Origin: an uncultured Cetobacterium sp.
GTDB lineage: Bacteria; Fusobacteriota; Fusobacteriia; Fusobacteriales; Fusobacteriaceae
Reading direction: 5' to 3'
NCBI RefSeq assembly: GCF_947072685.1
Contig: NZ_CAMTIK010000017.1
Span: 1-42,875, forward strand
Length of the DNA stretch: 42,875 bases
Below, one piece after another: positions 16,962-24,390 of the stretch. Under the pieces are notes generated by a model. The model searched no databases. It was given only the letters and a program-made list of their open reading frames with translations, and had not been told where the DNA came from. How positions within the stretch are numbered: the first letter of the stretch is position 1; every line of letters begins with the position of its first letter. Position numbers and translations under genes: made by a program.

Positions 16962-16990
16962 TTGACATTTTATATGAAAAGAGGTATATT
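16962..16990 (+). promoter_or_regulatory. Promoter of the small secreted protein gene
   Basis: TTGACA (16962-16967) and TATATT (16985-16990) are separated by 17 bases, a near-perfect housekeeping promoter. The predicted start lies about 27 bases before the start codon. Confidence 0.8.
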
Positions 16991-17023
16991 TACTCTATAA
17001 GAAATATATGGAGGAAGATATAG

Positions 17024-17266
17024 ATGAACAAGAAAATTGTATATGTTATTTTAGGAATGGCTGTAGCTATTAATATATATGCAAAGGGTTTAAAGAGTGA
17101 TACAACTGAGGATAGACAATTTTCTTTGAAGAGATCTACAATTGCAAAAACAACAGAGATTTTTAATTATTTAAATAAAAGTTCAGAGTTAAAACCTATT
17201 ACTGAAGAAGGACTTTCAGATGTAAGTAATCAAAATGTGAATTTTGTAATAAACAAAATGAGATAA
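17024..17266 (+). CDS. Small predicted secreted protein, unknown function
   Basis: I do not recognise this 80-residue protein. Residues 1-20 form a Sec-type signal peptide (MNKK, then a hydrophobic core), with a likely cleavage after the Ala of NIYAKG. The mature part is about 60 residues, polar, and has no Cys and no repeats. It has a very good ribosome binding site (GGAGGAAG), a near-consensus promoter and a bidirectional terminator, so it is a single-gene unit rather than a chance frame. It follows the cobalamin operon but need not be related to it. It could be a small periplasmic protein. Confidence 0.7.
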   Translation: MNKKIVYVILGMAVAINIYAKGLKSDTTEDRQFSLKRSTIAKTTEIFNYLNKSSELKPITEEGLSDVSNQNVNFVINKMR

Positions 17267-17296
17267 ACTATTTTAGATAAAGTGTGATGATGAAAT

Positions 17297-17328
17297 AAAA
17301 AAAGACTGAGTAGACGCAGTCTTTTTTT
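17297..17328. terminator. Bidirectional terminator between convergent genes
   Basis: AAAAAAAGACTG (17297-17308) pairs with CAGTCTTTTTTT (17317-17328) around an 8-base loop. A-run and T-run flanks allow it to serve both the small secreted protein gene and the minus-strand TudS-like gene. Confidence 0.85.
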
Positions 17329-17337
17329 ATTTTATAA

Positions 17338-18264
17338 CTATCTATCGGGTTTGTAATTTATTGGAGAACTCTTGAAAAATAGATTCGCTTTTCTGGCTTC
17401 TTTCTCGACTCCTAAGAGCTCTTCTGCAATATGTGTCATATTTCTTAAAATATGAGGTTCAAAAACATTTTCAACAATAATCCCCTCTTTATTTTTTAAA
17501 TCAATATAATTTTTCCAAAGATATTTTTTTATATTTTCTATTTCGGCAGGCTTTCTGAGAAGTGTTAAAAAGTCCTCTTTTATTTTATTAAATTCCACGT
17601 TGTCGATGGCTTCTTTTTTTAATACTTCATGAAATTTATTTTTTAGTTTGGTTGTTTCCTCTTCGTGTAGTTCATAGAGAACATATTTGATCTTATCCCA
17701 AATCTCTTTTAGAGAATCTTTTGAACAAATGTTTTGTTCCTTTACCCAAACGAAGGCAACGAGTCTTCTTTTCCAATCCCACCATCTAATAGGGCTTTGT
17801 AAATCAACAGAGCTTATTAAAAAAATGTTCCTATCTAGCAAAAGAGCTCCAAAAACTCCAGGTGGATTTCCGAGTCTTTGATTTTTTAAACTTGTTCTAT
17901 AAACACCGCAAGATGGACTTCCTTCCATAAAAATATATGCATCAATATTTGCTCTTTCAAGAGTTTCCAAACAAGCATGAGCCCCACTTTTAATCACTTC
18001 AGATTTATTTTTACCCTCTTTATTTTTAATTATAGCTTTTCCTCTCCAAAAATCAAAACCATCGCCTCCAGAGAGTTTAATACTCGCTCGAGGGACACCC
18101 ATTCCACTCATAATTTCAGGGCAGACAGGGGTCCAAATGAATTGCCCTCTATCTCGACCTAGACATTGAGTTAAATCAATACCTTTACCATTGTATCTAA
18201 CTTTAGATCCAAATTGGCAAGCAGATATTCCTATTCTTAACTTTCGTTTTAATAAATTCTCCAT
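17338..18264 (-). CDS. DUF523 (TudS-like) plus DUF1722 fusion protein
   Basis: The N-terminal half (about residues 8-150) matches DUF523. It has C16 in GISACQFGSKVRYNG, C48 in VCPEIMSGMGVPR, and a third Cys near 118 in EGSPSCGVYRT. These are the three cysteines that hold a [4Fe-4S] cluster in characterised TudS thiouracil desulfurases. The C-terminal half is DUF1722 (YbgA-like), of unknown role, with FHEVLKKEA and the EIENIKKYLWKNY region. The fused order is common in bacteria. The start at 18264 has AAAGGAG upstream and lies 14 bases after the Ca2+-ATPase gene, so both are one transcript. Desulfurase activity is inferred from the family. Confidence 0.85.
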   Translation of the reverse strand: MENLLKRKLRIGISACQFGSKVRYNGKGIDLTQCLGRDRGQFIWTPVCPEIMSGMGVPRASIKLSGGDGFDFWRGKAIIKNKEGKNKSEVIKSGAHACLETLERANIDAYIFMEGSPSCGVYRTSLKNQRLGNPPGVFGALLLDRNIFLISSVDLQSPIRWWDWKRRLVAFVWVKEQNICSKDSLKEIWDKIKYVLYELHEEETTKLKNKFHEVLKKEAIDNVEFNKIKEDFLTLLRKPAEIENIKKYLWKNYIDLKNKEGIIVENVFEPHILRNMTHIAEELLGVEKEARKANLFFKSSPINYKPDR

Positions 18265-18278
18265 ATTTAAAACTCCTT

Positions 18279-20840
18279 TTATTTTGTATTTCGTCGAATA
18301 AATCTAACTAATTCATTAAAAAAAATAATACTACAGCTAAAAGAAATGATTTTAAAGTATTCGTAGAAACTTAACTTATGGACAGAGAAAAATTCTGGAA
18401 GAAATATGTTAATAGTTATTTGAACAAAGAACATTAGACAGAATACAATGTTAAGATTTCTATTGTCAAAAGCTCTATTTAGAATAGATGTTTTCCCAAT
18501 TTCTTTACAATTAAAAACATTTATTATCACCATAAATGTGAAAAAGTTAAAGATATAAGTGGGAATGTAAAAAGGAGGTATTTTTAAAAATCTGATAATA
18601 AATGTAGAAAAGCAAACAATGAAAAGAGAATTACTAAGAGTATTGATCCACATATTTGCAGTTAAAATACTTTTTTTCTTATCTCTTGGTTTTTCTTGCA
18701 TAATATTATCTCTAGTTTTTTCAAATCCTAGTGAAATTGCTAGAGGACCGTCCATCATTATATTTATCCAAAGGATTTGTATTGGTCTTAGAGGAGTAGT
18801 CCAGTCAAAAATTTCAAAAAGTAAAATTAAAAAAAGAGCACTTAAATTAACAGTTTGTTGAAATTGAATAAATTTTTGAAAATTTTCATAAAGACCTCTT
18901 CCTTCTTTTATTGCTTTTACAATGGTAGCAAAAGAGTCATTTAAAAGAACTATATCAGCTGTTTCTTTAGCCACTTCAGTACCAGTAATTCCCATTGATA
19001 TACCAACTTCAGCTCTTTTAAGAGCAGGAGCATCGTTGACACCATCTCCGGTAACAGCCACAGACTTTCCAGATTTCATTAAAGAATCCACAATCCTTAA
19101 CTTTGTCATGGGATTGCTTCGTGCAATAATTGAGATGTTTTCGAGTTGTAGTTGGAGCTCGTTATCTGTCATTTTATCAATATCACTAGCCTCAAGAATT
19201 AAATTGTTTGTTTTTATTAGATTTAATTGTTGAGCAATTGAAGTTGCTGTAAAAAGATTATCGCCTGTCAATATTTTTATATCTATGCCAGCATCTTTAC
19301 AGATTTTAATTGCAGGAAAAACTTCAGGTCTAATAGGATCTGTAATAGCCATGAAACCATCAAAAATAAGTTTTTTTTCAAAGTTTATCTCTCCATCAAA
19401 ATGAGAATTGTCATCAATAATAGAGTGAGCAAAAGCAATGATTCTTTTAGCTTGTTTTTGATATTGCTGAATCTCCTCTTCAACTTCTTGTTTATTTTCA
19501 ATATTTAAAGATTCTAAAATTATTTCAGGGGCACCTTTGATCAAATATATAAAACGATCTTCAAACTTAATAATTGTACTCATTTTTTTCTTTTCAGAGC
19601 TAAAAGGATATTTGTGAATGACTGAAATATTTTTAGGAGGCTCTTCAAGGGTTGTGTGATTTAAAAGAGCTACTTCTGTGGGATTACCAAAATATTTATC
19701 GATACCATTTTCATTTTTTAAAAAAGAGTTATTATTAAATTTAATATTTAAAAGCAAAAATTGATTATTAATGATAAAAGAATCTGTGACAGTCATTTTA
19801 TTTTGAGTGATTGTTCCAGTTTTATCAGAACATATTAAATCAATAGATCCAATAGCTTCACAGCTAACTAATTTTTTAACAAGAGCATTTTCTTTACTGA
19901 GTTTAATCATAGATAAGGCAAGAGTTGTTGCAACCATAGTAGAAAGACCTTCTGGAATAGTAGAAACGATTAAAACAATACTCAAAGTTAAGGCTTCGAT
20001 GATATTCTCTAAAGATATTTTTTGATGAACGCTAAAATTAAATATTTTTAATAAAAATACGACAATAGCTATAGATGTTCCAATTAAAGCGATTTTTTTG
20101 CCTAAAAGACCCAGTTCTTTTTGTAGCGGTGTTAAAATTTCATAGTCTTTTTGAATTGATTTGGATATCTTTCCAAATTCGGTATTATCTCCAGTATTTG
20201 TTATGACAAATTGACCGCTTCCATCAACAACATACGTTTCGGCAAATACTTTAAAATCAAGATTTGAATCTAAAGAAAAAATTTGTTTTTTAACGGGAAA
20301 ACTTTCGCCTGTTAAAATGCCCTCTTCTACTTCCAAGTTAAAGCTTTCAATGACAACTCCATCGGCTGGAATTTTATCTCCAATACTTAAAATAATAATA
20401 TCACCGGGATAAATATTTTCTTTAGAAATTTCTAAAATTTTATCATCTCGAATAGTTTTTACAAAAGTTTTTTCACCAATCTTTTTAAGAAGGTCAAAAG
20501 ATTTTTGAGATTTCATCTCCATAAGAACAGTTATAGAGCTAGCTAGAATAACAGACAGAGTAACCCCGATAGTTTCAGGCCAGTCAGGGGGTTCGCCTTT
20601 AGAAATTTTTAGAAAATTTATTATAACAGTTAAAAATATTGCGAAAACTAAAACTTTTACCATAGGTTCTGAAAGAGCGACAATAACTCTTGTAAGGAAA
20701 GTTTTTTGTGGGATATCAGTAATTATATTTTTGCCAAATTTATTTTCTTTAGACTCTAATATTGATGAATTTAATCCAGTAGAAGAACTATCAAGTTCTT
20801 CTAAAAAATCTTTAATTTCTTTAGAGAATAGATTGTGCAT
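18279..20840 (-). CDS. Cation-translocating P-type ATPase, Ca2+ type (P2)
   Basis: This 853-residue P2-type ATPase probably exports Ca2+ from the cytoplasm. Visible elements in order are an N-terminal cation-ATPase domain, the actuator motif ILTGESFPV, and the M4 motif IPEGL. The phosphorylation site SDKTGT follows, with the Asp near residue 339, then the hinge TGDGVNDAPALKRAEVG, and M6 residues in NIMMDGPLAISLG. The PEGL and N..D pattern is that of Ca2+ pumps rather than Mg2+ or heavy-metal pumps. It starts at ATG 20840 after AAGGATGG. A 35-base palindrome overlaps its leader. It is divergent from the envelope operon and cotranscribed with the TudS-like gene. Confidence 0.92.
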   Translation of the reverse strand: MHNLFSKEIKDFLEELDSSSTGLNSSILESKENKFGKNIITDIPQKTFLTRVIVALSEPMVKVLVFAIFLTVIINFLKISKGEPPDWPETIGVTLSVILASSITVLMEMKSQKSFDLLKKIGEKTFVKTIRDDKILEISKENIYPGDIIILSIGDKIPADGVVIESFNLEVEEGILTGESFPVKKQIFSLDSNLDFKVFAETYVVDGSGQFVITNTGDNTEFGKISKSIQKDYEILTPLQKELGLLGKKIALIGTSIAIVVFLLKIFNFSVHQKISLENIIEALTLSIVLIVSTIPEGLSTMVATTLALSMIKLSKENALVKKLVSCEAIGSIDLICSDKTGTITQNKMTVTDSFIINNQFLLLNIKFNNNSFLKNENGIDKYFGNPTEVALLNHTTLEEPPKNISVIHKYPFSSEKKKMSTIIKFEDRFIYLIKGAPEIILESLNIENKQEVEEEIQQYQKQAKRIIAFAHSIIDDNSHFDGEINFEKKLIFDGFMAITDPIRPEVFPAIKICKDAGIDIKILTGDNLFTATSIAQQLNLIKTNNLILEASDIDKMTDNELQLQLENISIIARSNPMTKLRIVDSLMKSGKSVAVTGDGVNDAPALKRAEVGISMGITGTEVAKETADIVLLNDSFATIVKAIKEGRGLYENFQKFIQFQQTVNLSALFLILLFEIFDWTTPLRPIQILWINIMMDGPLAISLGFEKTRDNIMQEKPRDKKKSILTANMWINTLSNSLFIVCFSTFIIRFLKIPPFYIPTYIFNFFTFMVIINVFNCKEIGKTSILNRAFDNRNLNIVFCLMFFVQITINIFLPEFFSVHKLSFYEYFKIISFSCSIIFFNELVRFIRRNTK

Positions 20841-20852
20841 ACATCACCATCC

Positions 20853-20887
20853 TTTTTTAAAGTATATTTTAAATATACTTTAAAAAA
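20853..20887. promoter_or_regulatory. 35-base palindrome in the Ca2+-ATPase leader
   Basis: A perfect inverted repeat has 17-base arms and one central base (20870). The inner core AAAGTATATTT is mirrored on the right arm. It lies 13 bases upstream of the ATPase start codon, next to its ribosome binding site. It could be an operator or an RNA hairpin; no T-run-only terminator logic fits better. Confidence 0.6.
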
Positions 20888-20924
20888 ACTTCACTCCTTT
20901 ATTTTTTTGATAAATACTCAACTA

Positions 20925-20953
20925 TTGACAATTTATAAGTGATAGGGTATATA
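20925..20953 (+). promoter_or_regulatory. Promoter of the envelope glycosylation operon
   Basis: TTGACA (20925-20930) and TATATA (20948-20953) are 17 bases apart. The predicted start is near 20960, leaving an 80-base AT-rich leader before the first gene at 21042. Confidence 0.75.
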
Positions 20954-21041
20954 AAGATAGAGAATTAAAAAAATTAAAAGTTTACCAAAATTTTATTTTT
21001 GCAATGTACAATAAGAAAAACTTAAATTTGTGGAGGGGAAA

Positions 21042-21755
21042 ATGGAAATTTCAGCAGTAATTCCTGTTTATAACGAAAAGGATAATATTTATCCCATGGT
21101 TGATGCAGTAGAAACCGCTTTAAAAAAAGGTTTTAAAAATTATGAAATTATATTTGTAAACGATGGTAGCAAAGATGGAAGCTATGAAGTTTTAGAAGAG
21201 TTAAAAAAAAATAACCTAAATATAAAAGTTTACCATTTTACAAAAAATAATGGACAGAGTGCTGCGATAGAAGCTGGATTTAAAAAAGCTAGCGGGGAAC
21301 TAGTTCTTATGATGGATGGGGATTTACAAACAGATCCAGAAGATGTATATGAGCTGTTAAAATATATTCCAGAATACGATATGGTGAATGGAAAAAGAGC
21401 AACAAGAGAGGATGGATTTAAAAGAAAACTAGCTTCCAAAATAGGGAACGGGTTTAGAAATTTTGTAACTGGAGATAATATTGAAGATACTGGATGTCCA
21501 TTAAAACTCTTTAAAAAAGAGGTCGTAAAATCATATAAAATGTTTAATGGAAGTCATAGATTTTTACCGACACTCGCTAAATATATGGATTACAAGGTAA
21601 AAGAAGTTCCAGTAAGACATTATGATAGACTTTATGGGAAATCAAAATATAAAGTTTTTGGAAGAGGATTTAAAGCCTTCAAAGATGTATTTGCAACTAG
21701 ATGGATGAAAAGCAGAATGTTAAATTGGCGAATAGAAGGAGAATTAAATGCTTGA
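21042..21755 (+). CDS. Polyprenyl-phosphate glycosyltransferase (GT2), soluble GtrB/ArnC-like
   Basis: This GT2 enzyme of the dolichyl-phosphate mannose synthase type probably moves a sugar from a UDP or GDP donor to undecaprenyl phosphate. Landmarks are AVIPVYNEKDNI, VNDGSKDGS, the DxD motif in MMDGDLQTDPED, and EVPVRHYDRLYGKSKY. The start ATG 21042 is preferred over an in-frame GTG 12 bases upstream, because the site GGAGGGG lies between them. At 237 residues it lacks the two C-terminal membrane helices usual in GtrB/ArnC. It overlaps the next gene, a small membrane protein, by 8 bases. Confidence 0.9.
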   Translation: MEISAVIPVYNEKDNIYPMVDAVETALKKGFKNYEIIFVNDGSKDGSYEVLEELKKNNLNIKVYHFTKNNGQSAAIEAGFKKASGELVLMMDGDLQTDPEDVYELLKYIPEYDMVNGKRATREDGFKRKLASKIGNGFRNFVTGDNIEDTGCPLKLFKKEVVKSYKMFNGSHRFLPTLAKYMDYKVKEVPVRHYDRLYGKSKYKVFGRGFKAFKDVFATRWMKSRMLNWRIEGELNA

Positions 21756-22026
21756 TAACTGGAATATTTTTTTAATTATAGGGTTTGTAGGACAGGGGCT
21801 TTTTTCTATGAGATTTATTATTCAATGGATAGCTAGTGAAAAAGCAAAAAAAAGTGTAATTCCTTTTTCATTTTGGATATTTAGTTTGTTTGGAAGTATT
21901 CTTTTATTGATCTATGCAATCTATAAAAAAGATCCAGTATTTATTTTAGGGCAGGCCCCAAATGTATTGATTTATTCTAGAAATATATATCTAATAAAAA
22001 GAGAAAAACTTGGAGGAGAAAGATGA
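21748..22026 (+). CDS. LAB_N (lipid-A-disaccharide synthase N-terminal domain) small membrane protein
   Basis: This 92-residue protein has about three membrane segments and the signatures FVGQGLFSMRFIIQWIASE, VIPFSFWIFSLFGS and LGQAPNVLIYSRNIYLI. These match the LAB_N domain, which occurs at the N-terminus of some LpxB proteins but is also free-standing, and is grouped with PQ-loop/MtN3-like membrane folds. No LpxB catalytic part is present here. It overlaps the GT2 gene by 8 bases and the epimerase gene by 4. From context it may anchor the GT2 enzyme or flip the lipid-linked sugar; this is inference. Confidence 0.85.
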   Translation: MLDNWNIFLIIGFVGQGLFSMRFIIQWIASEKAKKSVIPFSFWIFSLFGSILLLIYAIYKKDPVFILGQAPNVLIYSRNIYLIKREKLGGER

Positions 22027-23060
22027 AAATAATTGTGACGGGAGCTGCAGGATTTATAGGTTCGCATTTGGTAGAGAAATTGTTGAAACATGGGCATAAA
22101 GTTATTGGGATTGATAATTTTCATGATTTTTATTCAGAGGATATAAAGGTAAAGAATGTTTTAGAAAGTTTGAATAAAGTTGAAAAATTATCTGAAGTAT
22201 TAATAGAAAAGAATAGAGATAAAAAAATTAAAAAATTACTTGAAATCACTCAGTGTGAGGGATACTATCTTAGTTTTTCAGATCTTAGAGATATTGACAC
22301 TTTAGATAGACTTTTTAAAGATAACAAAATAGACTTAGTGATCAATTTAGCGGGCCTTGCAGGGGTGAGACCCTCTTTGGAAAAACCTATGGAGTATGAA
22401 GAGGTTAACGTTAAAGGCTATTTAAATCTACTTGAGTGCTGTAAAAAATATGGAGTACAAAAGTTTATTCAAGCCTCATCGAGCTCTGTTTACGGAAATA
22501 ATAAAGAGGTTCCATTCAGAGAGGACGCAGTTGTTGACTTTGCAATCTCTCCCTATGCAGCTACAAAAAAATCTTGTGAAGTTTTTGGACATGTCTATTT
22601 TAAACTCTACGGAATAGACACATTACAGTTTAGATTCTTTACTGTTTATGGTCCAAGACAAAGACCGGATTTAGCTATTTATAAATTTGTAGATAGAATT
22701 TTAAAGAATGAGAGTATTCCATTTTTTGGAACCGGAGATACCTATCGAGATTATACATATATAGATGATATTATAGATGGGGTTATGAAAGGTGTTTTAT
22801 ATTTAGAGAAGAATAAAGATGTGTATGAGATTATTAACTTAGGAGAATCTGATGCTATATCGTTAAAAGAGATGGTAGAAATAATTGAGATGACATTGAA
22901 TAAAAAAGCTGTTTTAAACAGATTACCTATGCAACCAGGAGATGTAAAAAGAACATTTGCAAATATAGATAAAGCAAAATCTCTTTTAGGATATACTCCA
23001 AAAACAGATTTTAAAGATGGAATACAAAAGTTTGTCAATTGGTATTTAGGAGGTAAATAA
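22023..23060 (+). CDS. NAD-dependent sugar epimerase, probably UDP-glucuronate 4-epimerase
   Basis: This 345-residue short-chain dehydrogenase/reductase has the NAD site VTGAAGFIGSHLVEK at residues 5-19, the SSSSVYG motif, the catalytic YAATK, and RFFTVYGPRQRPDLAI. The last motif and FHDFYSEDIKVKN are typical of UDP-glucuronate 4-epimerases, which make UDP-galacturonate. A charged insertion of about 30 residues follows the latter motif. The next gene makes UDP-glucuronate, which supports the assignment. UDP-glucose 4-epimerase (GalE) is less likely. It overlaps both neighbours by a few bases. Confidence 0.85.
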   Translation: MKIIVTGAAGFIGSHLVEKLLKHGHKVIGIDNFHDFYSEDIKVKNVLESLNKVEKLSEVLIEKNRDKKIKKLLEITQCEGYYLSFSDLRDIDTLDRLFKDNKIDLVINLAGLAGVRPSLEKPMEYEEVNVKGYLNLLECCKKYGVQKFIQASSSSVYGNNKEVPFREDAVVDFAISPYAATKKSCEVFGHVYFKLYGIDTLQFRFFTVYGPRQRPDLAIYKFVDRILKNESIPFFGTGDTYRDYTYIDDIIDGVMKGVLYLEKNKDVYEIINLGESDAISLKEMVEIIEMTLNKKAVLNRLPMQPGDVKRTFANIDKAKSLLGYTPKTDFKDGIQKFVNWYLGGK

Positions 23061-24382
23061 TGAATGTTACTGTAATTGGAACAGGGTATGTGGGATTGGT
23101 TCAAGGTGTTATTTTGAGCGAGTTTGGGCATAGAGTAATTTGCATGGATATAGACAAATTGAAGATAGAAAATTTAAAAAAAGGAGTTCTTCCAATATAT
23201 GAACCCGGATTAAAAGATATATTGGAAAATAATGTAAAAGAAAAAAGATTAACTTTTACAACAGATATAAAGGAAGCAGTTGAAAATTCTGAAGTCATAT
23301 TTATAGCGGTTGGGACACCTCCAGCAGAGGATGGTTCAGCAGATTTAAAATATGTTTTAGAATGTGCTAAAAATATTGGTGAAAATCTTGAGGAGTATAA
23401 GGTGGTTGTCAATAAATCGACTGTTCCAGTTGGAACTGGAGACCTAGTAGAAAAAGAGATAAAAAAAGTACTGGAAAAAAATGGGAAAATAGTTGAATTT
23501 GATGTTGTTTCAAATCCAGAATTTTTAAGAGAAGGAAAAGCAGTAAATGACTGTTTAAGACCTGATAGAGTGGTTGTTGGGTCTGAAAGTTTAAGAGCAC
23601 TAGACATTATGAAAAAAATTTATAATGTTCTATATATAAATAAAACTCCTTTTGTTTTTACAAATAGAAGAACTTCAGAAATGATAAAATATGCATCCAA
23701 TGCATTTTTAGCAGTAAAAATTTCATATATTAATGAGATGGCACTTCTAGCAGAAAAGGTAGGAGCCAATACTCAAGAAATTGCACAAGCTATGGGTATG
23801 GATGGTAGAATATCTCCAAAATTTTTACATTGTGGTCCAGGATATGGGGGATCATGTTTTCCGAAAGATACAAAAGCAATTGTAGAGATTGGAAAAAAAT
23901 ATGGAGAGAATATGTCTGTAATATCTGCAGCTATTAGTGCAAATGAAAAGCAAAAACAAAAGATGATAGAAAAAATATTGAAAGAGATGGAAACTGTTTC
24001 GGAAAAAATAATAGGGATTTTAGGACTGACATTTAAGCCGGAGACGGATGATATGAGGGATGCACCAAGTATTGATATAATTAGAGGACTTATAAAAAAT
24101 GGAGTGAAAATAAAAGCTTATTGCCCTAAAGGTATTGAGGAAGCACGATGGAGATTAAAAGATTTAAAAGGAAATATAGAGTTTTGTGAAAGTGAAATTA
24201 AGTGTTCTGAAGGTGTAGATGGAATTGTACTTATGACTGAATGGAATCAGTTCAGAGGAATGGACTTAGAGGGATTAAAGAAGAGAATGCGAAATAATTT
24301 TTATTTTGACTTGAGAAATATTCACAGTAAAGATGACAATGTAAGAGCATTGTTTAAGTATTTTCCTGTGGGACAATATTAG
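23060..24382 (+). CDS. ugd: UDP-glucose 6-dehydrogenase
   Basis: Ugd oxidises UDP-glucose to UDP-glucuronate with two NAD+. The 440-residue length is typical. Landmarks are the NAD loop VIGTGYVGLVQGV at residues 4-16, VGTPPAEDGSAD, NPEFLREGKAV, and the catalytic Cys C266 in CGPGYGGSCFPKD. GLTFKPETDDMRDAPS lies in the UDP-binding part. It shares one base with the epimerase stop (TAATG). Together with the epimerase it should give UDP-galacturonate for the glycosyltransferases in this operon. Confidence 0.96.
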   Translation: MNVTVIGTGYVGLVQGVILSEFGHRVICMDIDKLKIENLKKGVLPIYEPGLKDILENNVKEKRLTFTTDIKEAVENSEVIFIAVGTPPAEDGSADLKYVLECAKNIGENLEEYKVVVNKSTVPVGTGDLVEKEIKKVLEKNGKIVEFDVVSNPEFLREGKAVNDCLRPDRVVVGSESLRALDIMKKIYNVLYINKTPFVFTNRRTSEMIKYASNAFLAVKISYINEMALLAEKVGANTQEIAQAMGMDGRISPKFLHCGPGYGGSCFPKDTKAIVEIGKKYGENMSVISAAISANEKQKQKMIEKILKEMETVSEKIIGILGLTFKPETDDMRDAPSIDIIRGLIKNGVKIKAYCPKGIEEARWRLKDLKGNIEFCESEIKCSEGVDGIVLMTEWNQFRGMDLEGLKKRMRNNFYFDLRNIHSKDDNVRALFKYFPVGQY

Positions 24383-24390
24383 GAGATAAA

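Noticed and set aside
23101-23607. Minus-strand frame opposite ugd (168 codons)
   Set aside because: It mirrors conserved ugd codons and its Ser/Thr/Phe-rich translation shows no motif. It is a shadow.
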